A stretch of DNA of 64,000 bases. It comes from Aphodovivens avicola. Its GTDB lineage: Bacteria > Actinomycetota > Coriobacteriia > Coriobacteriales > Eggerthellaceae. The DNA lies in contig DVGW01000003.1 of NCBI GenBank assembly GCA_018712515.1, forward strand, positions 62,001 to 126,000. The letters run 5' to 3'. This document shows, one piece after another, positions 1-7,771 of the stretch. The notes under the pieces were generated by a model, which ran no database searches, was not told the origin of the DNA, and saw nothing but the letters and a program-made list of their open reading frames with translations. Numbering within the stretch: the stretch's first letter is position 1; every line of letters starts with the position of its first letter. The position numbers and the translations under genes were made by a program.

Positions 1-101
1 AATGCCAGCCAGACCAGCGCCACCACGGTGAGCAGCGCCGCCGCCTTGCCGGGCGTCCATCCGCGTACGGAGGAAGGACGCCCGAAGGCAGCGGGTTCCA
101 T
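1..101 (-). CDS. lspA: Signal peptidase II (lipoprotein signal peptidase), N-terminus only
   Basis: Partial gene running off the left edge. The ATG is at 99-101 on the minus strand, and the 33 visible codons give a short polar N-terminus followed by the start of a hydrophobic helix (AAALLTVVALVWLA). LspA is a polytopic inner-membrane aspartyl protease that cleaves the signal peptide of prolipoproteins. The identification rests on position: it starts 30 bp after the ileS stop on the same strand, and ileS-lspA is a widely conserved order. The visible residues fit but carry no catalytic motif, so another small membrane protein is possible. Confidence 0.6.
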   Translation of the reverse strand, partial: MEPAAFGRPSSVRGWTPGKAAALLTVVALVWLA

Positions 102-131
102 GCGTTGTCCGCAACCGTCGCCCACGTGCCG

Positions 132-3011
132 CTACTCCGCGGAGGCGTCGAAGCCGATGGCGTCGAGGACGTCGCCGCAGCGCTTGCACACGTCCGGATA
201 CGCGGCGTTGCCGCCGAGCTCCAGATGGTTCCAGCAACGCGGGCAGCGCGGAAGCGCGGTCTTGGCCACGGAGACGCGCGGCTCGCCGTCGGCGGCATCG
301 TCGCACGCGCGGATCGCGACCTCGGCGACGATGAACAGCTCGGTGAGGTCGGCGGCGGAAAACGTCGAGAGCACCTCGGCATCGGCGGCAGACGCCTCGA
401 TGGCGAGCGCGGCCTCCTGCCCCTTGGCGATGGTCTTGGCGTTGCGCGCCTCCTCGAGCGCCTTGGTGACGGCCTCGCGCGTGGCGAGCAGCGCGGAGAA
501 GCGCGCCATGAACGCATCGGCCTCGGCGCCCTCGGGCAACCCGGCCGGGAAATCCTCTGCGGCGGGCCAGCCGGCAAGCTGGACGCTCACGGGACGGCCG
601 GCGCGGTTGCGCGCCGCCTCGGGATAGTGCTCCCACACCTCGTCGCAGGTGAACGACAGGATCGGGCTCATCACGCGCACCATGACATCGAGGATGCAAT
701 CGAGCACCGTCTGCGCGCTGCGACGCGCACGAGAGTCAGGCGCCTCGGAGTACAGGCGATCCTTCGCGACATCCATGTAGATGGCGGACAGGTCGCTGAT
801 GACGTACTCGTACAGCGTGCGGAACACCTGATGGAAGCGGTACTCGTCGTAGCCCTTCTCAACGTCCGCGAGCACCTGGCGAAGGCGCAGCAGCGCCCAC
901 ACGTCGACCGGCGGCATGTCGGCGACGGCGACGGCGTCCTTCTCGGAGTCGAAATCGGACAGGCTGCCGAGCAGGAAGCGGAACGTGTTGCGGAATCGTC
1001 GGTACGCGTCGGACGTGCGTTGCAGAATCGTGTCGCCGATGGAGACGTCCACCGAGTAGTCGGTGGAGGCGACCCACAGGCGCAGCACGTCGGCGCCGAA
1101 TTTGCCGGTGACCTCGGCGGGATCGATGCCGTTGCCCTTGGATTTGGACATCTTCTCGCCGTTCTCGTCGACGGTGAAGCCGCAGCACACGACGCTTTCG
1201 TACGGTGCGCGTCCGAACGCGCCCGTGCCGAGCAAAAGCGAGCTTTGGAACCAGCCACGGTGCTGGTCGGAGCCCTCCAGGTACATGTCGGCCGGCCAGC
1301 GCAGGTGATCCGCCTCGGCACGGTGCTTGAGCACGCCCACGTGGCTCACGCCGCTTTCCCACCACACGTCGAGGATGTCCTTCTCGGGCACGAGCTCCTC
1401 GCCGCCGCACGCCTCGCAATGCGTGCCGGCGGGCAGGTACTCGGAGGGATCCTTGGTGAACCAGGCGTCGGCGCCCTCGGTGTTGAACAGGTCGATCACC
1501 GCATCGAACGTCTCGGCGGTTGCGACGATCTCTCCGCATTTTGCGCACTTGAACACCGGGATCGGCACGCCCCAGTTGCGCTGGCGCGAGATGCACCAGT
1601 CGGGACGGTCGGCAACCATGGCGCCGATGCGGTTGACACCCCAGGAAGGATACCAGGTCACGTGGTTGTGGATCTGGTCGAGCGCGGCCTCGCGCAGGCC
1701 GGTCTTCTCCATCGAGACGAACCACTGGTCGGTCGCGCGGAAGATGACGGGCTCATGGCAGCGCCAGCAATGCGGGTAGCTGTGCGAGATGTCCTTGCGC
1801 GCGACGAGGGTGCCACGCTCGCGCAGCCAATCGATGATGTGCGGGTTGGCCTCGTCAGTGTCCATGCCGGCGAAATGCGGCACGGTCTCCATGAAGCGGC
1901 CGTCGTCGTCGACGGGCATGAGCGTGTCGAGGCCGAACTGCTGGCCCATCAGGTAGTCCTCGACGCCGTGGCCGGGAGCGGTGTGGACCGCGCCGGTGCC
2001 GGAGTCGAGCGTGACGTGGTCGCCCCACACGATGCGGCCGACGCGGTCGGTGAGGATCGGGCACTCGTAGGTGACGCCGTCGAACGCGTCGCCCTTCATA
2101 AGCACCGGCTCGCCGTCCTTCGAGACGACCTCGTAGGTCTCCCAGCCGCACACCTCGGCGACGGCCTCGACCATCTCGTGGGCGAACAGCAGATAGGCCC
2201 CGTCGACCTTGACGAAGCAGTAATCGATGTCGGGGCCGAAGGACACGGCGACGTTGGCCGGCAGCGTCCAAGGCGTCGTCGTCCAGATCAGGACGTAGGC
2301 ATCGTCCAGCTCGACGCCCGCCTGCGCGAACGCCTCGGGCACCTGGAACAGCTTGAAGCGCACGTAGATGGACGGGGACGTCTCGTCGGCGTACTCGATC
2401 TCGGCCTCGGCGAGCGCGGTGTGGCAATGCTTGCACCAGTGGATCGGCTTGCGGCCGCGATAGACCGCGCCGTCAAGGTAGAGCTTCTTGAACACCTCGA
2501 CGTTGGCGGACTCGAACGTCGGCTGGAAGGTCAGGTACGGATGCTCCCAGTCGCCGTTGACGCCCAGGCGCTTGAAGCCGTCGCGCTGCACGTCGACGAA
2601 GCGCTCGGCCCATTCGCGGCAGAGTTTGCGCACCTCGGACTGGGGCATCTCGCGCATCTTCTCGGTGCCGAGCTTCTTCTCCACCTCGTGCTCGATCGGC
2701 TGGCCGTGGCAGTCCCAGCCGGGGATGTAGGGTGTGAAGAACCCGCGCTGCGCATGCGACTTGACGACGAAGTCCTTGAGGATCTTGTTGAAGGCGTGGC
2801 CGATGTGGATGGGGCCGTTGGCGTACGGAGGGCCGTCATGGAGGATGAACGGCTCGCCGTCCTTGTTCTTCTCCAGGATGCGCTCGTACAGATGCTCCTG
2901 CTCCCATTTCTCCAGGCGCTTCGGCTCGTTGGCGGGCAGGTTGCCGCGCATCGGGAAGTCGGTCTGGGGAAGGTTCATCGTGTTCTTGTAGTTGTTGCCC
3001 TTGTCAGCCAC
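132..3011 (-). CDS. ileS: Isoleucyl-tRNA synthetase
   Basis: Charges tRNA-Ile with isoleucine in the cytoplasm. The 959-residue product has the class I HIGH signature (PIHIGHA, HIGH at residues 69-72), the KMSKS loop (residues 620-624) and a C-terminal zinc-binding region with paired cysteines (CPRCWNH and CKRCGD). Length and motif order fit bacterial IleRS. The frame stays open upstream, but I place the start at a GTG (3009-3011) because a GAGGGAA ribosome-binding site precedes it by a normal distance and the next residues (ADKGNNYKN) look like a normal IleRS start. It is probably co-transcribed with the lspA-like gene downstream. No T-box motif was found in the leader. Confidence 0.96.
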   Translation of the reverse strand: MADKGNNYKNTMNLPQTDFPMRGNLPANEPKRLEKWEQEHLYERILEKNKDGEPFILHDGPPYANGPIHIGHAFNKILKDFVVKSHAQRGFFTPYIPGWDCHGQPIEHEVEKKLGTEKMREMPQSEVRKLCREWAERFVDVQRDGFKRLGVNGDWEHPYLTFQPTFESANVEVFKKLYLDGAVYRGRKPIHWCKHCHTALAEAEIEYADETSPSIYVRFKLFQVPEAFAQAGVELDDAYVLIWTTTPWTLPANVAVSFGPDIDYCFVKVDGAYLLFAHEMVEAVAEVCGWETYEVVSKDGEPVLMKGDAFDGVTYECPILTDRVGRIVWGDHVTLDSGTGAVHTAPGHGVEDYLMGQQFGLDTLMPVDDDGRFMETVPHFAGMDTDEANPHIIDWLRERGTLVARKDISHSYPHCWRCHEPVIFRATDQWFVSMEKTGLREAALDQIHNHVTWYPSWGVNRIGAMVADRPDWCISRQRNWGVPIPVFKCAKCGEIVATAETFDAVIDLFNTEGADAWFTKDPSEYLPAGTHCEACGGEELVPEKDILDVWWESGVSHVGVLKHRAEADHLRWPADMYLEGSDQHRGWFQSSLLLGTGAFGRAPYESVVCCGFTVDENGEKMSKSKGNGIDPAEVTGKFGADVLRLWVASTDYSVDVSIGDTILQRTSDAYRRFRNTFRFLLGSLSDFDSEKDAVAVADMPPVDVWALLRLRQVLADVEKGYDEYRFHQVFRTLYEYVISDLSAIYMDVAKDRLYSEAPDSRARRSAQTVLDCILDVMVRVMSPILSFTCDEVWEHYPEAARNRAGRPVSVQLAGWPAAEDFPAGLPEGAEADAFMARFSALLATREAVTKALEEARNAKTIAKGQEAALAIEASAADAEVLSTFSAADLTELFIVAEVAIRACDDAADGEPRVSVAKTALPRCPRCWNHLELGGNAAYPDVCKRCGDVLDAIGFDASAE

Positions 3012-3093
3012 GTGGGTTCCCTCGCTTGCATCGTCTGCGCCGATCAGCCGCATAAGCGGCTTCATCAGCGCGTAGTTGAATCAAACCGGATCA

Positions 3094-3099
3094 TTATAA
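3094..3099 (-). promoter_or_regulatory. Candidate ileS promoter -10 box
   Basis: TATAAT reads on the minus strand about 80 bp before the ileS start codon. No convincing -35 hexamer lies at the expected distance, so this is a -10-only prediction. The predicted leader is about 75 nt and has no T-box features. Confidence 0.4.
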
Positions 3100-3171
3100 A
3101 GCCCATCGGCGGATTTTCACGCCGCACGGCGCGAGTTTTCAAGATTGCGACACAGCGGACGGTTCAGCGGG

Positions 3172-3177
3172 TATACT
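3172..3177 (+). promoter_or_regulatory. Candidate degV promoter -10 box
   Basis: TATACT lies 75 bp before the DegV start. A TTGCGA upstream is 21 bp away, too far for a standard promoter, so only the -10 is credible. It sits back to back with the ileS -10 in the same divergent spacer. Confidence 0.35.
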
Positions 3178-3251
3178 GCATCTCGGAATTGGGCAGGTTT
3201 CCTCCTGCCGTCCGATACGACCGCGTCATGCGTTTGAGAGGAGCATCGTCC

Positions 3252-4130
3252 ATGGACTTCGAAATCGTGACCGATTCATGCTGCAACCTTCTCGAGGATA
3301 TGATCGATGATTTCGGGATCCACGTCCTTCCCCTGACCTTCATGGTCGACGGCGAGGACGAGGTGTACCAAAGCTACCTCAAAGGCGAGCGCACCGACCT
3401 CAAGCAGTTCTACACCATGATGCGCGAGGGCAAGGTCTTCAAGACGTCGCTTCCCAACCTCGCCGAATCCGAGGCGCTCTTCCGCGAGCTGCTCGGCAGC
3501 GGCCGCGACGTGCTCTACATCGCGTTCTCGAGCGGCCTGTCGGGCACCTACCAGGCTCTTTCGCTCATGGCCGCGCAGCTGCAGGAGGAGTTCCCCGAGC
3601 GTAAAATCCACGTGGTCGATTCGCTTGCGGCATCCGGCGGCCAGGGGCTGCTCGTCTGGTACGCGGTGCAGCACGCGCGCGCCGGGGAGTCGATCGACCA
3701 GGTGCGCGACTGGCTCGAGGAGAACAAGCTCCACCTCGCCCACTGGTTCACCGTCGATGACCTGATGTTCCTGTTCCGCGGCGGACGCGTGTCCAAGACG
3801 GCCGCCTGGGCGGGCACGCTGCTCAACATCAAGCCCGTCCTGCATGTGGACGACGAGGGGCACCTGATCCCCATGGAGAAGGTGCGCGGACGCAAGAAGT
3901 CGCTTAACGCCCTGATCGACCACATGGAGAAGTCGGCGAACAAGCCGATCTCCGACCAGATGGTCTTCATAACGCATGGCGACTGCATCGAGGATGCCGA
4001 GTACGTGGCGGCCAAGATCAAGGAGCGCTTCGGCGTGAAGGAGGTCGTCATCAACTACGTCGATCCGGTGATCGGGGCGCATTCGGGGCCGGGGACCATG
4101 GCGTTGTTCTTCCTGGCTGACAAACGCTAA
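3252..4130 (+). CDS. DegV family fatty-acid-binding protein (FakB-like)
   Basis: A 292-residue DegV/EDD-fold protein. Known family members (FakB) hold a fatty acid and present it to the kinase FakA for phosphorylation, feeding exogenous fatty acids into phospholipid synthesis. Visible family motifs are the N-terminal TDSCCNL, the TSLPN segment, the lipid-carboxylate loop FSSGLSGTY and RGGRVSK. The frame is open far upstream, antisense to ileS, but the start is set at the ATG at 3252 by a GAGAGGAG ribosome-binding site. It stands alone; no FakA kinase is nearby. The gene is followed by a terminator-like hairpin carrying a repeat element. Confidence 0.92.
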   Translation: MDFEIVTDSCCNLLEDMIDDFGIHVLPLTFMVDGEDEVYQSYLKGERTDLKQFYTMMREGKVFKTSLPNLAESEALFRELLGSGRDVLYIAFSSGLSGTYQALSLMAAQLQEEFPERKIHVVDSLAASGGQGLLVWYAVQHARAGESIDQVRDWLEENKLHLAHWFTVDDLMFLFRGGRVSKTAAWAGTLLNIKPVLHVDDEGHLIPMEKVRGRKKSLNALIDHMEKSANKPISDQMVFITHGDCIEDAEYVAAKIKERFGVKEVVINYVDPVIGAHSGPGTMALFFLADKR

Positions 4131-4166
4131 ATACTTATTTTCGCTCGCTGCTTTATCTGTCCCGCC

Positions 4167-4284
4167 GGCGTCTGGTCGGGCGGGTACCTCGTGCTCAAAC
4201 AGGTCCTGAGCTCGCACGGACCGTCCACTGGACGGTCCGGCTCGTGCGGATACTGCGCGCGAGGTGCCCGCCCGACCAGACGCC
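4167..4284. repeat. Terminator-borne multi-hairpin repeat element, copy 1
   Basis: An outer stem (4167-4184 with 4267-4284: GGCGTCTGGTCGGGCGGG against CCCGCCCGACCAGACGCC) is followed by TACATTTTTAT, so it looks like the degV terminator. Its loop holds a conserved core: a first imperfect hairpin (GTGCTCA...TGAG), a perfect 9-bp hairpin GGACCGTCC-ACT-GGACGGTCC, and GTGCGGATACTGCGCGCGAG. A near-identical core with different outer arms lies at 44397-44506. The outer arms are locus-specific while the core is shared, which suggests a small element inserted into or templated within a terminator loop. Confidence 0.75.
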
Positions 4285-4357
4285 TACATTTTTATGTGTT
4301 GCGGCTCTTGCTAACCTGATTGTGCGTTTGCATCCATTCCGTGGATTGGAAGAAGGG

Positions 4358-5674
4358 CTACTTGTAGTCGGCGGGGTTCTTTGCGGCGCTGCCGGTGGTT
4401 CTTTTGGCGTTTTTGATTTCGTGGCCGAAGCGGATGGCGGTTTCGCCGAAGCGGTCTTTTAGTTTGTCGGTGGCTTTGAGGAGTTTTGTGCGCTTTTCCT
4501 CTGACAGCTTTGGCTGATCCGCTGTCGGTTCGTCTTCGGGTAGCTCGAACAGGTGCTCCTGGGTCGCGGGTTCCCGTTCGAAGCCGGAGATGGCGACGCC
4601 TACGAGACGGACGGGGATGCCGGGGCGCCAGATCTCGTCAAGGAGATCGAAAAGGAGGGGCGTGAACGCGAGGTCGTCGTCGGTCTCGGCGTCGAGGCGG
4701 CGCTGGGCCGAGCGCACGGAGCGGTCGTCGAACCTGAGCTTCAACGTGAGCGTGTGGCCGGCGAGGCCCTTGCGGCGCAACCTCCTGCCCACCTTGGCGG
4801 CCATGGCGCTGATCGCCGCCTCGATATCGTCCCGCTCGACGAGGTCGACCGCGAAACTCGTCTCGTTGGAGACGGACTTCACCTCGTCGTCCTCTTCCAC
4901 CGGGGCATCGTCGCCGCCCGACGCGCGGATGTGCATGGTGCGGCCGTTCTTGCCGAACAGCCTCACGAGGCGCTCCTCGCCCGCGTCCGCAAGATCCCCC
5001 AGCGTCTCGATGCCAGCCGACTTGAGCTTGCGCTCGGCCGCGGCGCCGATGCCGCTGAGGGTCCTTACCGGAAGCGGCGAGAGGAACTCGCGTTCCGTTC
5101 CGGGGAAGACGGCCGTCAAGCCCCGCGGCTTGTCCATGTCGGAAGCGATCTTCGCAACGGTCTTGGACGTGCCGACGCCGACCGAGCACGTGACGCCGAG
5201 CTCTTCGACGCGGCGCTGGATGCGCTGGGCTACCAGGATCGGATGCTCGCGGTTGACCTCGTTGGGGGTGACGTCCATAAACGCCTCGTCGATGCTCACC
5301 TGCTGGACGAACGGCGTCTCCTCGTGGAGGATAGCCATGATGGCGTTGGACATCTCGCGGTAGCGATCGAAACGGCCTTTCGTCCAGATCGCGTCGGGAC
5401 AGAGGCGCTTCGCCTGCGACGAGGGCATGGCTGAGTGAACCCCGTATTGGCGCGCCTCGTAGGAGGCGGTGGACACCACTCCCCTCTTGTCGGGATCACC
5501 GCCCACGATCACGGGCTTGCCGCGCCAGCCGGGGTGGTCGAGCTGCTCAACCGACGCGAAGAACGCGTCAAGATCGACGAGCAGGATCGCCCTGCCCTCC
5601 CATGCGGGCAGAAGCGCCTCGCCGGCGGGCGCGCCGTCCTGCGGCTGCGCGGAGATGTCATCGAAATCAGCCAT
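4358..5674 (-). CDS. dinB: DNA polymerase IV (Y family)
   Basis: Error-prone translesion polymerase. The 438-residue product has the palm catalytic acidic motifs LVDLDAFFASVE near residue 30 and SIDEAFMDV near residue 130, the STASYEARQYG segment typical of DinB, helix-hairpin-helix residues (LSGIGAAAERKL) and a little-finger domain. Near the C-terminus QEHLF matches the QxxLF-type beta-clamp-binding peptide, so the polymerase should be recruited by DnaN. A lysine-rich tail of about 50 residues follows it. The gene is divergent from trpS. A TAGACT lies only about a dozen bases before the ATG, so a very short leader is possible. No clear LexA box was seen. Confidence 0.95.
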   Translation of the reverse strand: MADFDDISAQPQDGAPAGEALLPAWEGRAILLVDLDAFFASVEQLDHPGWRGKPVIVGGDPDKRGVVSTASYEARQYGVHSAMPSSQAKRLCPDAIWTKGRFDRYREMSNAIMAILHEETPFVQQVSIDEAFMDVTPNEVNREHPILVAQRIQRRVEELGVTCSVGVGTSKTVAKIASDMDKPRGLTAVFPGTEREFLSPLPVRTLSGIGAAAERKLKSAGIETLGDLADAGEERLVRLFGKNGRTMHIRASGGDDAPVEEDDEVKSVSNETSFAVDLVERDDIEAAISAMAAKVGRRLRRKGLAGHTLTLKLRFDDRSVRSAQRRLDAETDDDLAFTPLLFDLLDEIWRPGIPVRLVGVAISGFEREPATQEHLFELPEDEPTADQPKLSEEKRTKLLKATDKLKDRFGETAIRFGHEIKNAKRTTGSAAKNPADYK

Positions 5675-5776
5675 GGGCCAAGTCTACCATGGGCGCACGT
5701 CCGATTAGAGGCTATACTGATAGGCGCTGCGCCTCGGCGCGGCGAGTAATTCCACCCGATCGAAAGAGATCCAGGC

Positions 5777-6823
5777 ATGAGCATCGACAGCTTTGAGGCA
5801 AGCCGCAAGCGCTCCGACGAGATCATCGCGGATTTGCCCGTCCATCCCGATAAGTACCTTATGCTGACGGGCGACCGTCCCACCGGCAGGCTCCACATGG
5901 GCCACTACTTCGGCACCATCAAGGAGCGCGTGGCCTTGCAGGACATGGGTATCACCACGCGCATCGTCATCGCCGACTACCAGGTGATCACCGACCGCGA
6001 CACCACCGAGCATATCCAGGACAACGTCTACAACATGGTCATGGACTACCTGGCCTGCGGGATCGACCCGAAAAAGACCATCATCTTCACCCATTCGGCC
6101 ATCCCCGCGCTCAACCAGCTCATGCTGCCGTTCCTGTCGCTGGTCTCCGAAGCCGAGCTCCAGCGCAACCCCACGGTCAAATCCGAGATGGAGGCCTCCG
6201 GCCATGCACTGACCGGCCTTCTGCTCACCTATCCCGTGCATCAGGCGTGCGACATCCTGTTCTGCAAGGGCAACATCGTCCCCGTCGGCAAGGACCAGCT
6301 GCCGCATATCGAGCAGACGCGCCAGATCGCCCGCCGCTTCAACGAGCGCTACGCGCACGTGTTCCCCGAGCCCGAGGGCGTGCTGAACAACGCGCCGGAG
6401 ATCCCCGGCCTCGACGGCCGCAAGATGTCCAAAAGCTACGGCAACGCGATCAGCCTCTGCCTCACCGAGGAGGAGACGGCCAAGCTCATCAAGAAGTCCA
6501 AGACCGACTCCGAGCGCACGATCACGTTCGACAAGGAGAACCGCCCCGGCGTCTCCGCCCTGCTCACGACCGCAGCGCTGTGCACCGGCCGCTCCGAGGT
6601 CGAGATCGCCGAGGAGATCGGCGACGCGGGCGCCGGCGCGCTCAAGAAATACGTGACCGAGAGCGTCAACGGCTACCTCGCCCCCATCCGCGAGCGCCGT
6701 CGCGGGTTCGAGAAGGACCTCGACTACATCAAGGACATCCTGCATGACGGCAACCGCCGCGCCAACGAGATCGCCAACGCGACGCTCAACGAGGTGCGCG
6801 ATGCGATGGGCATGGTGTACTAG
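5777..6823 (+). CDS. trpS: Tryptophanyl-tRNA synthetase
   Basis: Charges tRNA-Trp. The 348-residue class I enzyme has the HIGH-type motif HMGH at residues 40-43 (PTGRLHMGHYFG) and the KMSKS loop at residues 216-220 (GRKMSKSYGN). Length matches bacterial TrpRS. The start ATG at 5777 is the first in frame after a weak purine-rich ribosome-binding region (AAAGAGAT). A TATACT about 60 bp upstream is a candidate -10. There is no T-box, leader peptide or adjacent trp biosynthesis gene. The two tRNA genes that follow have their own promoter. Confidence 0.96.
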   Translation: MSIDSFEASRKRSDEIIADLPVHPDKYLMLTGDRPTGRLHMGHYFGTIKERVALQDMGITTRIVIADYQVITDRDTTEHIQDNVYNMVMDYLACGIDPKKTIIFTHSAIPALNQLMLPFLSLVSEAELQRNPTVKSEMEASGHALTGLLLTYPVHQACDILFCKGNIVPVGKDQLPHIEQTRQIARRFNERYAHVFPEPEGVLNNAPEIPGLDGRKMSKSYGNAISLCLTEEETAKLIKKSKTDSERTITFDKENRPGVSALLTTAALCTGRSEVEIAEEIGDAGAGALKKYVTESVNGYLAPIRERRRGFEKDLDYIKDILHDGNRRANEIANATLNEVRDAMGMVY

Positions 6824-6886
6824 CCGCCGCCTGACGCAGCCGCAATCGCGATCGTCAAAAAGTATCGCGATTGCAAAAATAACGTC

Positions 6887-6914
6887 TTGCGCGCGCAAAC
6901 GATATCTGTATAAT
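6887..6914 (+). promoter_or_regulatory. tRNA-Asn promoter
   Basis: TTGCGC (6887-6892), a 16-bp spacer and TATAAT (6909-6914) end 32 bp before tRNA-Asn. The same TTGCGC -35 is used before tRNA-Asp at 54595, which supports both. Confidence 0.65.
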
Positions 6915-6946
6915 TATCACTTGCGCGCTTCAAAGACGCGTCACAT

Positions 6947-7021
6947 TCCTCGGTAGCTCAACGGCAGAGCATCCGGCTGTTAACCGGAGGGTTGTAGGTT
7001 CGAATCCTACCCGGGGAGCCA
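6947..7021 (+). tRNA. tRNA-Asn (anticodon GTT)
   Basis: Full cloverleaf with CCA encoded. The acceptor stem TCCTCGG pairs with CCGGGGA, the anticodon loop is CTGTTAA with GTT at 6979-6981, and the T arm is GTAGG-TTCGAAT-CCTAC. The discriminator base is G at 7018. Expressed from the promoter at 6887-6914. Confidence 0.97.
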
Positions 7022-7029
7022 TGAATTCG

Positions 7030-7053
7030 AAAGCCCGCGCAAGCGGGCTTTTT
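7030..7053 (+). terminator. Rho-independent terminator between two tRNA genes
   Basis: AAAGCCCGC-GCAA-GCGGGCTTTTT: a 9-bp GC-rich stem, a tetraloop and a T-run. It starts 8 bp after tRNA-Asn and ends 7 bp before the next tRNA, so the second tRNA needs readthrough or its own promoter. Confidence 0.85.
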
Positions 7054-7060
7054 CGTAGTC

Positions 7061-7135
7061 GGGCCTGTAGCTCAACGGTGGAGCAGGGGACTCATAATCC
7101 TTTGGTTGTCGGTTCGAATCCGGCCGGGCCCACCA
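7061..7135 (+). tRNA. tRNA with CAT anticodon (probably tRNA-Ile2; otherwise elongator tRNA-Met)
   Basis: Full cloverleaf with CCA encoded. The acceptor GGGCCTG pairs with CGGGCCC, the loop is CTCATAA with CAT at 7093-7095, and the T arm is GTCGG-TTCGAAT-CCGGC. A normal G1-C72 pair rules out initiator tRNA. C4-G69 and C5-G68, which are recognition elements of E. coli tRNA-Ile2 for TilS, and the overall resemblance to bacterial Ile2 favour tRNA-Ile2 (lysidine-modified, reading AUA). Elongator Met cannot be excluded without a model score. Confidence 0.93.
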
Positions 7136-7232
7136 CTTCCCTTCTGCTCTCATTTCGGTTCCTGGCGAACCCTCACTTCGCAATTTGCATCGCCACCTCC
7201 GATGATCGCAATTAAGGATCGTATCCATAGAC

Positions 7233-7313
7233 TATGTCCAATAAGTACTAGACATAATCTATTACCCCAGGTAAAATGGCGTTTCTGTGCCGTTGACCGA
7301 CAATTAAGGTCAA
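7233..7313. promoter_or_regulatory. Two inverted repeats upstream of the zinc-ribbon gene
   Basis: TATGTC (7233-7238) faces GACATA (7251-7256) across 12 bp, and TTGACC (7293-7298) faces GGTCAA (7308-7313) across 9 bp. The second ends 5 bp before the predicted -35 of the following gene. They look like regulator-binding palindromes, but no regulator is assigned. The rest of 7136-7317 shows nothing else. Confidence 0.35.
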
Positions 7314-7317
7314 AGTC

Positions 7318-7346
7318 TTGCAGCTTAAACCAAATCGGGTTAGATT
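7318..7346 (+). promoter_or_regulatory. Promoter of the small zinc-ribbon gene
   Basis: TTGCAG (7318-7323), a 17-bp spacer and TAGATT (7341-7346), ending 40 bp before the ATG. Confidence 0.55.
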
Positions 7347-7386
7347 AGGCGGCGTTGTTTTTCAATCGACAAGAGGAGGAATCGAT

Positions 7387-7620
7387 ATGTGCTTTCGTCC
7401 TGCTGACGCTGGTGGCGGAGCCCACAAGTGCCCCGAGTGCGGTAAGACCATCCAGGCCATGGGCGGCATGAAGCTGACCAAGTGCCCGTTCTGCAAGTGC
7501 GACCTGACGCCGTACATCAACGGCGAGAAGCCCATCCCCGGTGCTCCCGCCGCTCCTGGCGCTCCGGCGGCCCCCGGCGCTCCCGCTGCTCCCGGTGCCC
7601 CCAAGCCCCCGACCGCGTAA
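7387..7620 (+). CDS. Small zinc-ribbon protein with GAPAAP repeat tail
   Basis: A 77-residue protein of unknown function. Two CxxC knuckles (CPEC at 15-18 and CPFC at 33-36) form a classic rubredoxin-like zinc ribbon. After a short linker the C-terminus is four copies of a GAPAAP-type unit ending in PKPPTA, a flexible Pro/Ala/Gly tail. The start is the ATG at 7387 behind an AGAGGAGGA ribosome-binding site; an upstream in-frame start has none. It is a single-gene unit with its own promoter, two palindromes upstream and a terminator downstream. The strong signals suggest high expression. Whether the knuckle binds zinc, nucleic acid or a protein partner cannot be told from sequence. Confidence 0.82.
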   Translation: MCFRPADAGGGAHKCPECGKTIQAMGGMKLTKCPFCKCDLTPYINGEKPIPGAPAAPGAPAAPGAPAAPGAPKPPTA

Positions 7621-7636
7621 GTCGATTGCACCTTCG

Positions 7637-7661
7637 AAAGCCCCGTCCCGCACGGGGCTTT
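7637..7661 (+). terminator. Terminator of the zinc-ribbon gene
   Basis: AAAGCCCCG-TCCCGCA-CGGGGCTTT followed by a T-rich stretch, starting 16 bp after the stop codon. Confidence 0.8.
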
Positions 7662-7684
7662 CTGCTTCTTGAGAGTGCTTACGA

Positions 7685-7740
7685 AAAAGGAGACAGCCAC
7701 CTCATCACACCTGAAAGCGATGAGACGGCTGCCTCCTTTT
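7685..7740 (-). terminator. Terminator of the THUMP/RlmK-like gene
   Basis: A long stem (AAAAGGAGACAGCC against GGCTGCCTCCTTTT, one mismatch) capped by a second stem CTCATC...GATGAG. On the minus strand it lies just past the stop at 7772 and ends in a T-run. It is A/T-flanked on both sides, so it may also stop plus-strand transcripts. Confidence 0.75.
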
Positions 7741-7771
7741 CATGCACAGGAACGGCAGTCCGCTCTGCATC

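Noticed and set aside
3012..3093. T-box riboswitch before ileS
   Set aside because: No T-box consensus and no specifier-loop arrangement; the predicted leader is only ~75 nt.
105..3250. Long plus-strand open frame antisense to ileS, continuous with degV
   Set aside because: High-GC third-position effect. The ileS frame has complete class I motifs; the antisense frame has none and its Arg/Ala/Val-rich composition is typical of shadows. Only the degV part from 3252 is real.
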